Notes under the pieces: generated by a model
The model's input: the letters and a program-made list of their open reading frames with translations, nothing else
Database searches by the model: none
Told to the model about the DNA's origin: nothing
Part shown: piece by piece, positions 1 through 5,730 of the stretch
Layout: each line of letters starts with the position of its first letter
Numbering within the stretch: position 1 is the stretch's first letter
Assembly (NCBI GenBank): GCA_007122505.1
Contig: SKTQ01000341.1
Location: forward strand, 1-9,778
Reading direction: 5' to 3'
Source of the DNA: Bacteroidales bacterium
GTDB taxonomy: Bacteria > Bacteroidota > Bacteroidia > Bacteroidales > UBA7960
DNA length: 9,778 nucleotides
Program-made: the position numbers and the translations under genes

Positions 1-130
1 TAACGGTTTGCGTGTATGTTTATTGGCAGTTCCTTGGAAGCTGCCCGAAAATTAACTTTACCAAGTTAGTGCCGAAAATTCACAACCCTATCAACCCTGC
101 AGCCATTAAACATACACGCTGTTAAAGAAT
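1..130. repeat. Long imperfect inverted repeat, attC-like fold
   Basis: Seen: positions 1-4 (TAAC) pair with 121-124 (GTTA). Positions 10-22 (GCGTGTATGTTTA) pair perfectly with 107-119. After one mismatch, 24-27 pair with 102-105. The two stem blocks are separated by an asymmetric internal loop of five bases on the left (5-9, GGTTT) and one on the right (T120). The apical region holds two smaller hairpins: 25-45 (GGCAG/CTGCC plus TTCC/GGAA) and 53-68 (TAACTT/AAGTTA). It also holds a direct repeat of CCGAAAATT at 45-53 and 72-80. The right end reads GTTAAAG, one base off the integron core GTTRRRY. Inference: the outer box, internal loop, inner box and variable apex resemble an integron attC site, and a tyrosine recombinase lies nearby. 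The repeat touches the window edge, so its left box may be clipped. The fold is certain; its function is not. Confidence 0.6.
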
Positions 131-610
131 GGTGTTTTCCCCGCAGGGCGAAACCAAAACCATCCGGCGCAAAGTTTGGCACGTAAAATTGCTTTCATCA
201 TTGTTTTCTGACACTGCTTTTTGCCATGCGTTAAAAAAGCTTCCCGGATTCAATCATCCCGTGAAATGTTTCCGGAAGATTCCAGTTGTAAATATATGAT
301 TTTTTGACTGGTTTTCATCAGGCAATTTTCGTGACAAACTTTCCCGTACACATCCGCGAACGTGCCGTTAGTTATCCCGGCGACTGTTGTATCACAACCT
401 GCGACTTTTCCCGAAAGGTCTTTCCGGCACAATTCTCCGCAAAAACCTCATCTGTTTTGACACAGCGACGTAGATGGATATTTTTATGGCTGTGAAAAAT
501 TTACTATTCTTTAACTCGTTTATATGTGCATTAAAACTGCACGATAATTCCACCCAAGCAGGAAGTATTGTACAGGTGGAGTCGCATCTATTTCTAATGC
601 AATCATCAAA
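131..610. other. Gene-free stretch between inverted repeat and recombinase
   Basis: No credible protein gene was found here on either strand. The short open frames have no recognisable domain, no convincing start and no conserved-looking composition. Visible elements are: GTTAAAAAA at 230-238; a CCCGAAAGGTCTTTCCGG imperfect hairpin near 410-427; ATTCTTTAAC at 506-515, the exact inverted copy of the 121-130 box; and a small hairpin GTGCA/TGCAC at 526-542. A promoter at 611-642 would transcribe this stretch on the minus strand. It may hold a non-coding RNA, a recombination site or a decayed cassette; the sequence does not decide between these. Confidence 0.5.
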
Positions 611-642
611 CAAATATAAAACTTTTCCTATAAATCATCAAA
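611..642 (-). promoter_or_regulatory. Bacteroidota-type promoter inside the recombinase 3' end, reading outward
   Basis: On the minus strand, TTTG (639-642) is followed by exactly 20 bases and then TATATTTG (611-618). This fits the Bacteroidota primary sigma consensus TTTG / about 19-20 / TAnnTTTG at every defined position. The -33 element lies in the codons for Phe-Asp near the recombinase C-terminus, and the -7 element lies just past its stop. Transcription would start near position 604 and run toward the inverted repeat at 1-124. No gene is seen downstream within the window. Confidence 0.55.
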
Positions 643-1767
643 TGGAGATTTGATGTTCTGTACACTCTTCTCCGATACATGCGTGTAAATCTCTGTGGTC
701 TTGCTGCTCTTATGCCCCAAAAGCTCCTGGATGTAACGCAGATCCGTTCCGGCCTCCAGCAAATGCGTGGCATACGAATGCCGCAACCAATGCAAGGTAA
801 CAGGCTTCTTGATACCCGCCTTCTTCAATGCCTTCTTTAATACCATCTGCAAACTGGTCTCCGAATATGAAGTGCCCGCCTTCTGTCCCTCAAATAACCA
901 TACCTGCGGCCTGTAACGCCTGTAATAATCCCTTAACAAAACAATTATTTTGTCTGAAATTGAAACTACCCGGTCTTTCCGGCCCTTTGCATTTTTAACA
1001 ATTAACAGGCGTCGCTCGCTGTCCACATGCTCCGGCTTGAGGTTGAGCAACTCGCTGCGCCGAAGTCCGCATGCATAAATTAAACTCAACATGGCCTCAT
1101 GCTTGATGTTCGCAGGTGCCGACAGCAGTGCCCTGACCTCCCCCTTGCTCAAAACATTCGGCAACTTGTGCTCTCGACGCGGCCGCTCAATCTTGTCAAT
1201 GTCAATCTTACATTTCAAAATTTCCTTGAAAAACAACCGCATCCCATTCACCAAAATATTCTGACAAGAAAAACTCAAACCCTGAACAACCAATTCTGCA
1301 TTCACATAACGTACAATGTCATCATTCGTGATCTCCGAATATGGCTTTGTCCCCATATACTGCAAAAACCTGCCCACAGCCGATGTGTATGCCTTGATGG
1401 TGGAATAGCTGTATCGCTTATGAATCATCCATTGCCGGAAAGCTTCCACCTCCGGTATAGCTGAATACCCGGACGCAGGAATTTTTTTCTCCCCGCCGGC
1501 ACCCTCGCCCGCACCCCCGTCCACCCGCTCATCCGAAACAGCTATTAATTCGCGGTAATTCACAAACGCATGCTTTTTTAACAGACCGAACACCTCGGAT
1601 AAACGAAAATCTTCCTTCATCACATACCAGGATCGGTCAGCCTGACTCCAAAAGGCTTTACCCCACGACTTTATGGCAGAGATAATAGCATCATCATAAT
1701 AAAAACGAATAAACACAACCTCCCGGCCCCGAACCACCCCCGGCACCAAATCTATCTTTTTAGACAT
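628..1767 (-). CDS. Tyrosine recombinase (XerD/IntI-related integrase)
   Basis: Site-specific DNA recombinase of the tyrosine family, 379 residues. It would cut and rejoin DNA through a covalent 3'-phosphotyrosine. Domains: an N-terminal domain (about 1-75) with the pattern FYYDDAIISAIK...W...SWYV, loosely resembling HARP-like modules seen on other Bacteroidota integrases; a Gly/Glu-rich linker (about 83-95); a SAM-like core-binding domain (about 104-195); and a catalytic domain (about 205-379). All catalytic residues are visible: Arg236 (GLRRSE), Lys262 (AKGRKD), His326 and Arg329 (HWLRH), His352 (LLGHK) and Tyr361 (EIYTHV). The tail IKSPFDDL resembles the RSPLDAL tail of IntI1. The roughly 20-residue insertion between the second and third conserved blocks that defines integron integrases is absent, so this is not a canonical IntI. 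The start at 1767 is preferred over the frame opening at 1818 because a -7 box (1791-1798) lies between them and the extra 17 residues are untypical. Family is certain; substrate sites are unknown. Confidence 0.93.
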   Translation of the reverse strand: MSKKIDLVPGVVRGREVVFIRFYYDDAIISAIKSWGKAFWSQADRSWYVMKEDFRLSEVFGLLKKHAFVNYRELIAVSDERVDGGAGEGAGGEKKIPASGYSAIPEVEAFRQWMIHKRYSYSTIKAYTSAVGRFLQYMGTKPYSEITNDDIVRYVNAELVVQGLSFSCQNILVNGMRLFFKEILKCKIDIDKIERPRREHKLPNVLSKGEVRALLSAPANIKHEAMLSLIYACGLRRSELLNLKPEHVDSERRLLIVKNAKGRKDRVVSISDKIIVLLRDYYRRYRPQVWLFEGQKAGTSYSETSLQMVLKKALKKAGIKKPVTLHWLRHSYATHLLEAGTDLRYIQELLGHKSSKTTEIYTHVSEKSVQNIKSPFDDL

Positions 1768-1790
1768 GACTGCTTTTTGTAAAACATCCT

Positions 1791-1798
1791 CAAATATA
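1791..1798 (-). promoter_or_regulatory. -7 element of the recombinase promoter
   Basis: TATATTTG on the minus strand fits TAnnTTTG and ends 23 bases before the ATG at 1767. No -33 TTTG sits at the ideal distance: candidates give spacers of 17 (1816-1818) or 23 (1822-1825), which suggests a weak or regulated promoter. The 12 bases at 1791-1802 are identical to 611-622 at the other end of the gene. Confidence 0.4.
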
Positions 1799-1991
1799 AA
1801 ACAAATTATAATAAACAATCACAAAAATCAATTAAAATATAGTTTTGAATTTTGAAAATACTTCATCATGCTTCGCGGCGATACGGAATATGCAAGGTCC
1901 TGCCTGCGGCAATCCAACAGGAAATCGCAAACATAGGAAAAGGAAAAATGACAGGAGTACAGCTTAGTCAGAGGAGTGTTGGCAAAACAGC

Positions 1992-2026
1992 CCGGCACTG
2001 CCTGTGAAACAACACGGCAGGTCCGG
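1992..2026 (-). terminator. Hairpin downstream of the lipoprotein gene
   Basis: CCGG-CA-CTGCC-T-GTG pairs with CAC-GGCAG-GT-CCGG around an AAACAA loop, about 40 bases beyond the lipoprotein stop. On the minus strand it is followed only by a short TGTTTTG tract, so it is a weak or Rho-assisted terminator candidate. Confidence 0.35.
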
Positions 2027-2067
2027 ATAAGAAAAGAATTGTGAAGAACTTGGGTAAGCTGGCGAAA

Positions 2068-2829
2068 CTATTTTATACAACGCACCGAAAACCCATTTGC
2101 CTTATCTGCATTGGTGCGGTAAACATCTCCGGTGCCGAAATGAATGCCCCGAAACCAGGCCCGCTCTTCCGAAAGTTCCGTTGCCGACCACCAGAGGCCA
2201 TCTCTGCCAATTTGGTCGTAAACGCCGGCAGCATGCCGCCTTCCAGCCGGAAGAGCAGCAAATCCAAACTTGTCATAACCGGCATGGATCGTATGAAACA
2301 TCCACCTGGGATGTTCTTTGGGCTGAGACCTCGTTGACTTTAAAGCATTGCCGGCACCTTCAGGTTCAGGAGTTTCGTTTGGATGCCCCCGCGAAACAAC
2401 AAAGTCAACCAGTTTTGTCCAATCCTCGTCAAGGGGTATGCGCCATCCCTCCGGACATAATCCCCTCTCATCGGTAATGGCATACCAGTTATACAACTTA
2501 CCATACGCCTCAACCATCTCTTCGGGAGAATCCAGGCCTTCCGCAGCCTCCGCCGTATATTCGTAAATGGCAAATGCGCCCTCTTTGGTACTTTGCCATT
2601 CGGCATGATTCAGCTCCGACATAAGCTCTGAACCATCCCTGTACTTAGTGACACGAAGATTTTCCGCCATCCATATCTGATTGCCGATGGTCACCGTCTT
2701 GTATTCATTGCCATCAATGTCGGTAACGTTGCCAAACTTTGGCCTGGTGTCATCATCACTGCACCCGGCAGCAAATAACAGCGATAAAACAATCACTGCA
2801 ACAGGATAAAACAAAGCATTCCGTTTCAT
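2068..2829 (-). CDS. FISUMP-domain surface lipoprotein
   Basis: Exported lipoprotein of 253 residues. The N-terminus has two basic residues (Lys2-Arg3), a hydrophobic core and the lipobox FAAGC with the acylated Cys23. The mature start C-S-D-D-D-T matches the acidic lipoprotein export signal of Bacteroidota (S-D-D-D-D type in Bacteroides fragilis), so the protein is probably carried to the cell surface. From about residue 32 to the end it is a FISUMP domain (Fibrobacter succinogenes major paralogous domain): DIDGNEYKTVTIGNQIWMAE at the start, then YNWYAI, LCPEGWRIP, FAALPAGRR, WWSATE and the terminal GFSVRCIK. The biochemical role of this domain is not known; it may be adhesive or a surface scaffold. 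The start at 2829 is preferred to the frame opening at 2862 because it gives a proper signal peptide and follows a purine-rich AAAGAAAG. The gene appears monocistronic. Confidence 0.9.
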   Translation of the reverse strand: MKRNALFYPVAVIVLSLLFAAGCSDDDTRPKFGNVTDIDGNEYKTVTIGNQIWMAENLRVTKYRDGSELMSELNHAEWQSTKEGAFAIYEYTAEAAEGLDSPEEMVEAYGKLYNWYAITDERGLCPEGWRIPLDEDWTKLVDFVVSRGHPNETPEPEGAGNALKSTRSQPKEHPRWMFHTIHAGYDKFGFAALPAGRRHAAGVYDQIGRDGLWWSATELSEERAWFRGIHFGTGDVYRTNADKANGFSVRCIK

Positions 2830-2895
2830 GACTTTCTTTTTTTGTGAATACGCAACTACCACTCCATAAACGAAAATTGCCCGCTTTAATTATAC

Positions 2896-2920
2896 AAAAA
2901 AAGCTCCCAAACGAGGGAGC
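2896..2920 (-). terminator. Intrinsic-terminator-like hairpin in the lipoprotein 5' leader
   Basis: On the minus strand, GCTCCC-TCGTTT-GGGAGC (2903-2920) is followed at once by seven Ts (2896-2902), a textbook Rho-independent terminator. No minus-strand gene lies directly upstream; the neighbour at 3083-3919 is on the plus strand. It therefore either attenuates the lipoprotein transcript, whose start codon is 67 bases further on, or is left over from a gene that was displaced. Confidence 0.6.
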
Positions 2921-3034
2921 AAGTACTGTTTTGTATACAAGCCTGATAGACAATACTAAATACAGAATATCAGAAAATTAAGTCAAATACAATTGAAGAT
3001 TTGTAAGGAGAAATTAAGTTATTTCGACATTTCA

Positions 3035-3064
3035 TTGAACTCATAGTTATTAATCCTAAATTTG
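3035..3064 (+). promoter_or_regulatory. Promoter of the BRO-N gene
   Basis: TTG at 3035-3037, a 19-base spacer, then TAAATTTG at 3057-3064, an exact fit to the Bacteroidota TTG-N19-TAnnTTTG pattern. Expected initiation is near 3070, giving a leader of about 13 bases before the ATG at 3083. This also rules out the in-frame TTG at 3062 as the start. Confidence 0.65.
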
Positions 3065-3078
3065 TGGTATAACACAAA
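3061..3078. promoter_or_regulatory. Candidate operator over the BRO-N gene start site
   Basis: TTTGTG (3061-3066) and CACAAA (3073-3078) form a perfect 6-bp inverted repeat around GTATAA. It overlaps the second half of the -7 box and the predicted transcription start, where a bound repressor would block initiation. It could equally act as a small hairpin in the leader. Confidence 0.35.
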
Positions 3079-3082
3079 TCTT

Positions 3083-3919
3083 ATGACAAAGGATACAGCA
3101 ATAAAATTATTCAAAGACAAACAGATTAGAACAATATGGGATGATGAGCACGAAAAGTGGTATTTCTCAATTGTTGATGTCGTGGGAGTTTTGACAGAAA
3201 GTCCAAACCCACGAAAATACTGGAGTGTATTAAAATCAAGATTAAAGAAAGAAGGAAGTCAGTTGACTACAAATTGTAGTCAACTGAAAATGCTTTCATC
3301 TGATGGGAAATACTATAAAACAGATGTTGCTGATACAGAACAACTTTTCAGACTTATTCAGTCAATTCCCTCTCCTAAAGCTGAACCTTTTAAATTGTGG
3401 TTGGCAAAAGTTGGCAGAGAAAGAATTGATGAAATTGAAGACCCTGAAATTGGCATTGACAGACTTATGGAAACCTACTTGCGTAAAGGGTATTCCACAT
3501 CATGGATAAATCAAAGAATTAAAAGTATTGAAGTTCGTAAAGAACTTACGGATGAATGGGATAATAGAGGGGTTAAAAAAGGTCAGGAATATGCAATATT
3601 AACTGATGAAATAACAAAGGCTTGGGCTGGGTTAACAACTAAGCAATACAAGAGTTTAAAACAGTTAAAAAGAGAGAATTTGCGTGACCATATGACAAAC
3701 CTTGAATTGGTTCTGAACATGCTTGCCGAGGCAACCACAACTGAAATCTCAAAAGAAAAGAAACCAAAGAGTTTTAAGGATAATCAAAGAATTGCGAAAC
3801 AAGGGGGTACAATAGCAGGAAACACAAGAAAAGAAATTGAAGAGAAAACTGGAAAGAAAGTGGTTACAGACCAAAATGCAAAACAAATCATAAAACGAAA
3901 GAACAAAGAACTGGAATAA
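3083..3919 (+). CDS. BRO-N domain, DinD-like protein
   Basis: 278-residue protein. Residues about 8-110 form a BRO-N (Bro family, phage antirepressor-type) DNA-binding domain: KWYFSIVDVVGVL, NPRKYWSVLKSRLKKEG, DGKYYKTDVADTEQLFRLIQ and IPSPKAEPFKLWLAKVG. The middle (112-200) is charged and helical. The C-terminus (about 198-262) carries ENLRDHMTNLELVLNMLAEA and AKQGGTIAGNTRKEIEEKTG, the arrangement seen in DinD-like members, followed by a basic tail. Members of this family are phage antirepressors or damage-inducible regulators; the exact role here is not known. The gene stands alone, with its own promoter and a short leader. It is visibly richer in A/T and in AAA lysine codons than the hcp genes beside it, which suggests acquisition from a mobile element. 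A 29-bp perfect palindrome lies in codons for residues about 60-69. Confidence 0.88.
   Translation: MTKDTAIKLFKDKQIRTIWDDEHEKWYFSIVDVVGVLTESPNPRKYWSVLKSRLKKEGSQLTTNCSQLKMLSSDGKYYKTDVADTEQLFRLIQSIPSPKAEPFKLWLAKVGRERIDEIEDPEIGIDRLMETYLRKGYSTSWINQRIKSIEVRKELTDEWDNRGVKKGQEYAILTDEITKAWAGLTTKQYKSLKQLKRENLRDHMTNLELVLNMLAEATTTEISKEKKPKSFKDNQRIAKQGGTIAGNTRKEIEEKTGKKVVTDQNAKQIIKRKNKELE
3259..3287. repeat. 29-bp perfect palindrome inside the BRO-N gene
   Basis: TCAGTTGACTACAA (3259-3272) and TTGTAGTCAACTGA (3274-3287) are perfect reverse complements around a single A at 3273. The element lies within the BRO-N coding region and encodes most of SQLTTNCSQL. It could be an intragenic operator or an mRNA hairpin, or it could result from codon choice in a twice-used SQL motif. 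Confidence 0.85.
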
Positions 3920-3951
3920 TTAAGGCCAGTCTCGTTGGTCAGCTGAAAACA

Positions 3952-3994
3952 AGGGCCGTGCGGCCAGTAGAGTAATACCGGCCGCACCAGCCCT
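3952..3994 (-). terminator. Terminator between the convergent BRO-N gene and hcp
   Basis: AGGGC plus GTGCGGCC (3952-3965) pair with GGCCGCAC (3980-3987) plus GCCCT (3990-3994), a strong GC stem with a 14-base loop. Reading on the minus strand, it is followed by CTTGTTTTC and begins just past the hcp stop, so it is chiefly the hcp operon terminator. It may also stop plus-strand transcripts from the BRO-N gene. Confidence 0.6.
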
Positions 3995-4003
3995 GAGAAT
4001 ACA

Positions 4004-5668
4004 CTAATTTTCACCAAGGAAAACCTTCATATCTTCATCAACCGTTTGAATGCCTGTGATGCCGAACTTTTCCACCAGCACATTGGCCACATTTGCTGAC
4101 AAAAATGCCGGCAGGGTGGGGCCGAGGTGAATGTTCTTCACACCAAGATACAACAAGGCAAGCAAAACAATAACCGCCTTCTGCTCATACCATGCAATGT
4201 TGTAAGCGATGGGCAGCTCATTGATGTCGTTGAGTTCAAACACTTCCTTTAGTTTCATGGCTATAACCGCCAGCGAATAGCTGTCGTTGCATTGTCCGGC
4301 GTCTAACACCCGGGGTATGCCGCCGATGTCGCCCAAAGGAAGCTTGTTGTAGCGATACTTGGCGCATCCGGCAGTGAGGATAACCGTGTCTTTTGGCAGT
4401 GCTTCAGCAAACGCTGTATAGTAATCACGGCTTTTCATGCGGCCGTCACAACCCGCCATCACAAAGAATTTGCGAATCGCACCCGACTTTACTGCATCCA
4501 CGACCTTGTCGGCCAGTTGTATCACCTGGTTGTGCGCAAATCCGCCGATGATTTCGCCTTTTTCAATTTCTACGGGCGGCTCACAACACTTTGCATGTTC
4601 AATCACCTCTGAGAAATCCTTGCGGCCGCCTTCTTCTCTTTCCGGAATATGCTTCGAACCGGCCAAACCTGATGATCCGGTGGTGTAAATACGATCGGCA
4701 TAGGTGGCACTTTTTAACGGGGGAACGATACAGTTGGTGGTAAACAGAATTGGCCCGTTGAACTTTTCGAACTCTTCGCGCTGCTTCCACCAGGCATTTC
4801 CATAGTTGCCCACAAAATGATCATACTTTTTAAAGGCCGGGTAATAATTGGCCGGCAGCATCTCACTATGGGTGTAAACATCCACGCCGGTTCCTTTTGT
4901 CTGTTCCAGCAAATCTTCCATATCGCGCAAATCGTGACCGCTGATAAGGATGCCGGGGTTGTTCCGCACGCCGATGTTCACCCTGGTGATTTCCGGGTTG
5001 CCGTAAGTGCTGGTGTTGGCTTTGTCCAATAGCGCCATCACTTCCACACCGAATTTACCACACTCCAGCACAAGGCCGGTCAGCTCATCCGCGCTCAGTT
5101 TGTCGTCCAGCGTAGCAGCCAGCCCCTTTTGCATAAAGGCATTCACTTCTTCATTGGTATAACCGAGGTTTCCGGCATGCTCGGCATAAGCTGCTATCCC
5201 TTTAATTCCATAAGTGATCAATTCACGCAGCGACCGGATGTCCTCATTCTTGGTCATCTGCAACACGCCAACCTGCTGCGCCCTTCTTTCATACTCGCCG
5301 GGAGTATAGGCACTCCAGCGGGCGGCCTCCGGCATCTCCTCCTTGTTGAGTCGGATGCCGGCATCTTCCATCCGGTTCTCCAAAGCTATACGCATGGCAA
5401 AACCTTCACGGATCTTGTCAATAAAGCGTTCTTTGTCGAAGTTGGCATTGGTGATGGTCATAAACAACCCCTCCTGGATAAAACGGTCTTCGGCGGGGGT
5501 TTCAATACCCTTTTCACGGGCAAGGTTGGTGTACACCGACATGCCCTTCAAAAAATACATCATTACATCCTGAATACCTGCTACTTCCGGTTCTTTGCCA
5601 CAAACGCCTTTTACAGTACATCCTGTGCCTTTTGCGGCTTCCTGACATTGAAAACAAAACATGCTCAT
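4004..5668 (-). CDS. hcp: Hybrid cluster protein Hcp (hydroxylamine/NO reductase)
   Basis: Cytoplasmic Fe-S-O enzyme, 554 residues, the usual length for class I Hcp. It reduces hydroxylamine to ammonia in vitro and, in E. coli, acts as a high-affinity NO reductase giving N2O. The N-terminal cysteines Cys5-x2-Cys8-x8-Cys17-x5-Cys23 match the class I [4Fe-4S] spacing rather than the enterobacterial [2Fe-2S] type. The hybrid-cluster ligands are all present: His245 (SGHDLRD), Glu269 (HSEMLPA), Cys313 (TTNCIVPP), Cys407 (MAGCDGR, the persulfide position), Cys435 (TAGCAKYRY), Cys460 (DAGQCNDSYS) and Glu495 (WYEQKAV). Each sits one residue after its Desulfovibrio vulgaris counterpart. It is the last gene of a minus-strand operon, 62 bases after the ferredoxin-like gene, with no promoter visible in the gap. 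Met3 (5662) is an alternative start that would match the MFCFQCQ start of other members. Confidence 0.97.
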   Translation of the reverse strand: MSMFCFQCQEAAKGTGCTVKGVCGKEPEVAGIQDVMMYFLKGMSVYTNLAREKGIETPAEDRFIQEGLFMTITNANFDKERFIDKIREGFAMRIALENRMEDAGIRLNKEEMPEAARWSAYTPGEYERRAQQVGVLQMTKNEDIRSLRELITYGIKGIAAYAEHAGNLGYTNEEVNAFMQKGLAATLDDKLSADELTGLVLECGKFGVEVMALLDKANTSTYGNPEITRVNIGVRNNPGILISGHDLRDMEDLLEQTKGTGVDVYTHSEMLPANYYPAFKKYDHFVGNYGNAWWKQREEFEKFNGPILFTTNCIVPPLKSATYADRIYTTGSSGLAGSKHIPEREEGGRKDFSEVIEHAKCCEPPVEIEKGEIIGGFAHNQVIQLADKVVDAVKSGAIRKFFVMAGCDGRMKSRDYYTAFAEALPKDTVILTAGCAKYRYNKLPLGDIGGIPRVLDAGQCNDSYSLAVIAMKLKEVFELNDINELPIAYNIAWYEQKAVIVLLALLYLGVKNIHLGPTLPAFLSANVANVLVEKFGITGIQTVDEDMKVFLGEN

Positions 5669-5730
5669 TTCTGATTTTTTTAGGTTTTTAAAATGGTTTT
5701 AGATTTTTGATTGATATGATGGCAGGATGA

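Noticed and set aside
250..613. Short overlapping open frames on both strands left of the recombinase
   Set aside because: They start at weak TTG-type codons, overlap each other, have no recognisable domain and show no ribosome-binding or promoter context except the outward promoter, whose product has no convincing start.
1..1830. A classical integron with intI and attI
   Set aside because: The recombinase lacks the integron-specific insertion. The repeat lies downstream of the gene, its boxes do not meet the attC consensus, and no array of cassettes is visible.
2041..2606. Several open frames overlapping the FISUMP lipoprotein gene
   Set aside because: The lipoprotein frame has a signal peptide, a lipobox and a full domain; the others have none.
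3062..3082. TTG at 3062 as the start of the BRO-N gene
   Set aside because: It lies within the -7 promoter element, so it would not be on the transcript; ATG at 3083 fits.
5129..5674. 181-codon open frame antisense to hcp
   Set aside because: It mirrors a well-supported gene with intact ligands; long antisense frames are common opposite GC-balanced conserved genes.
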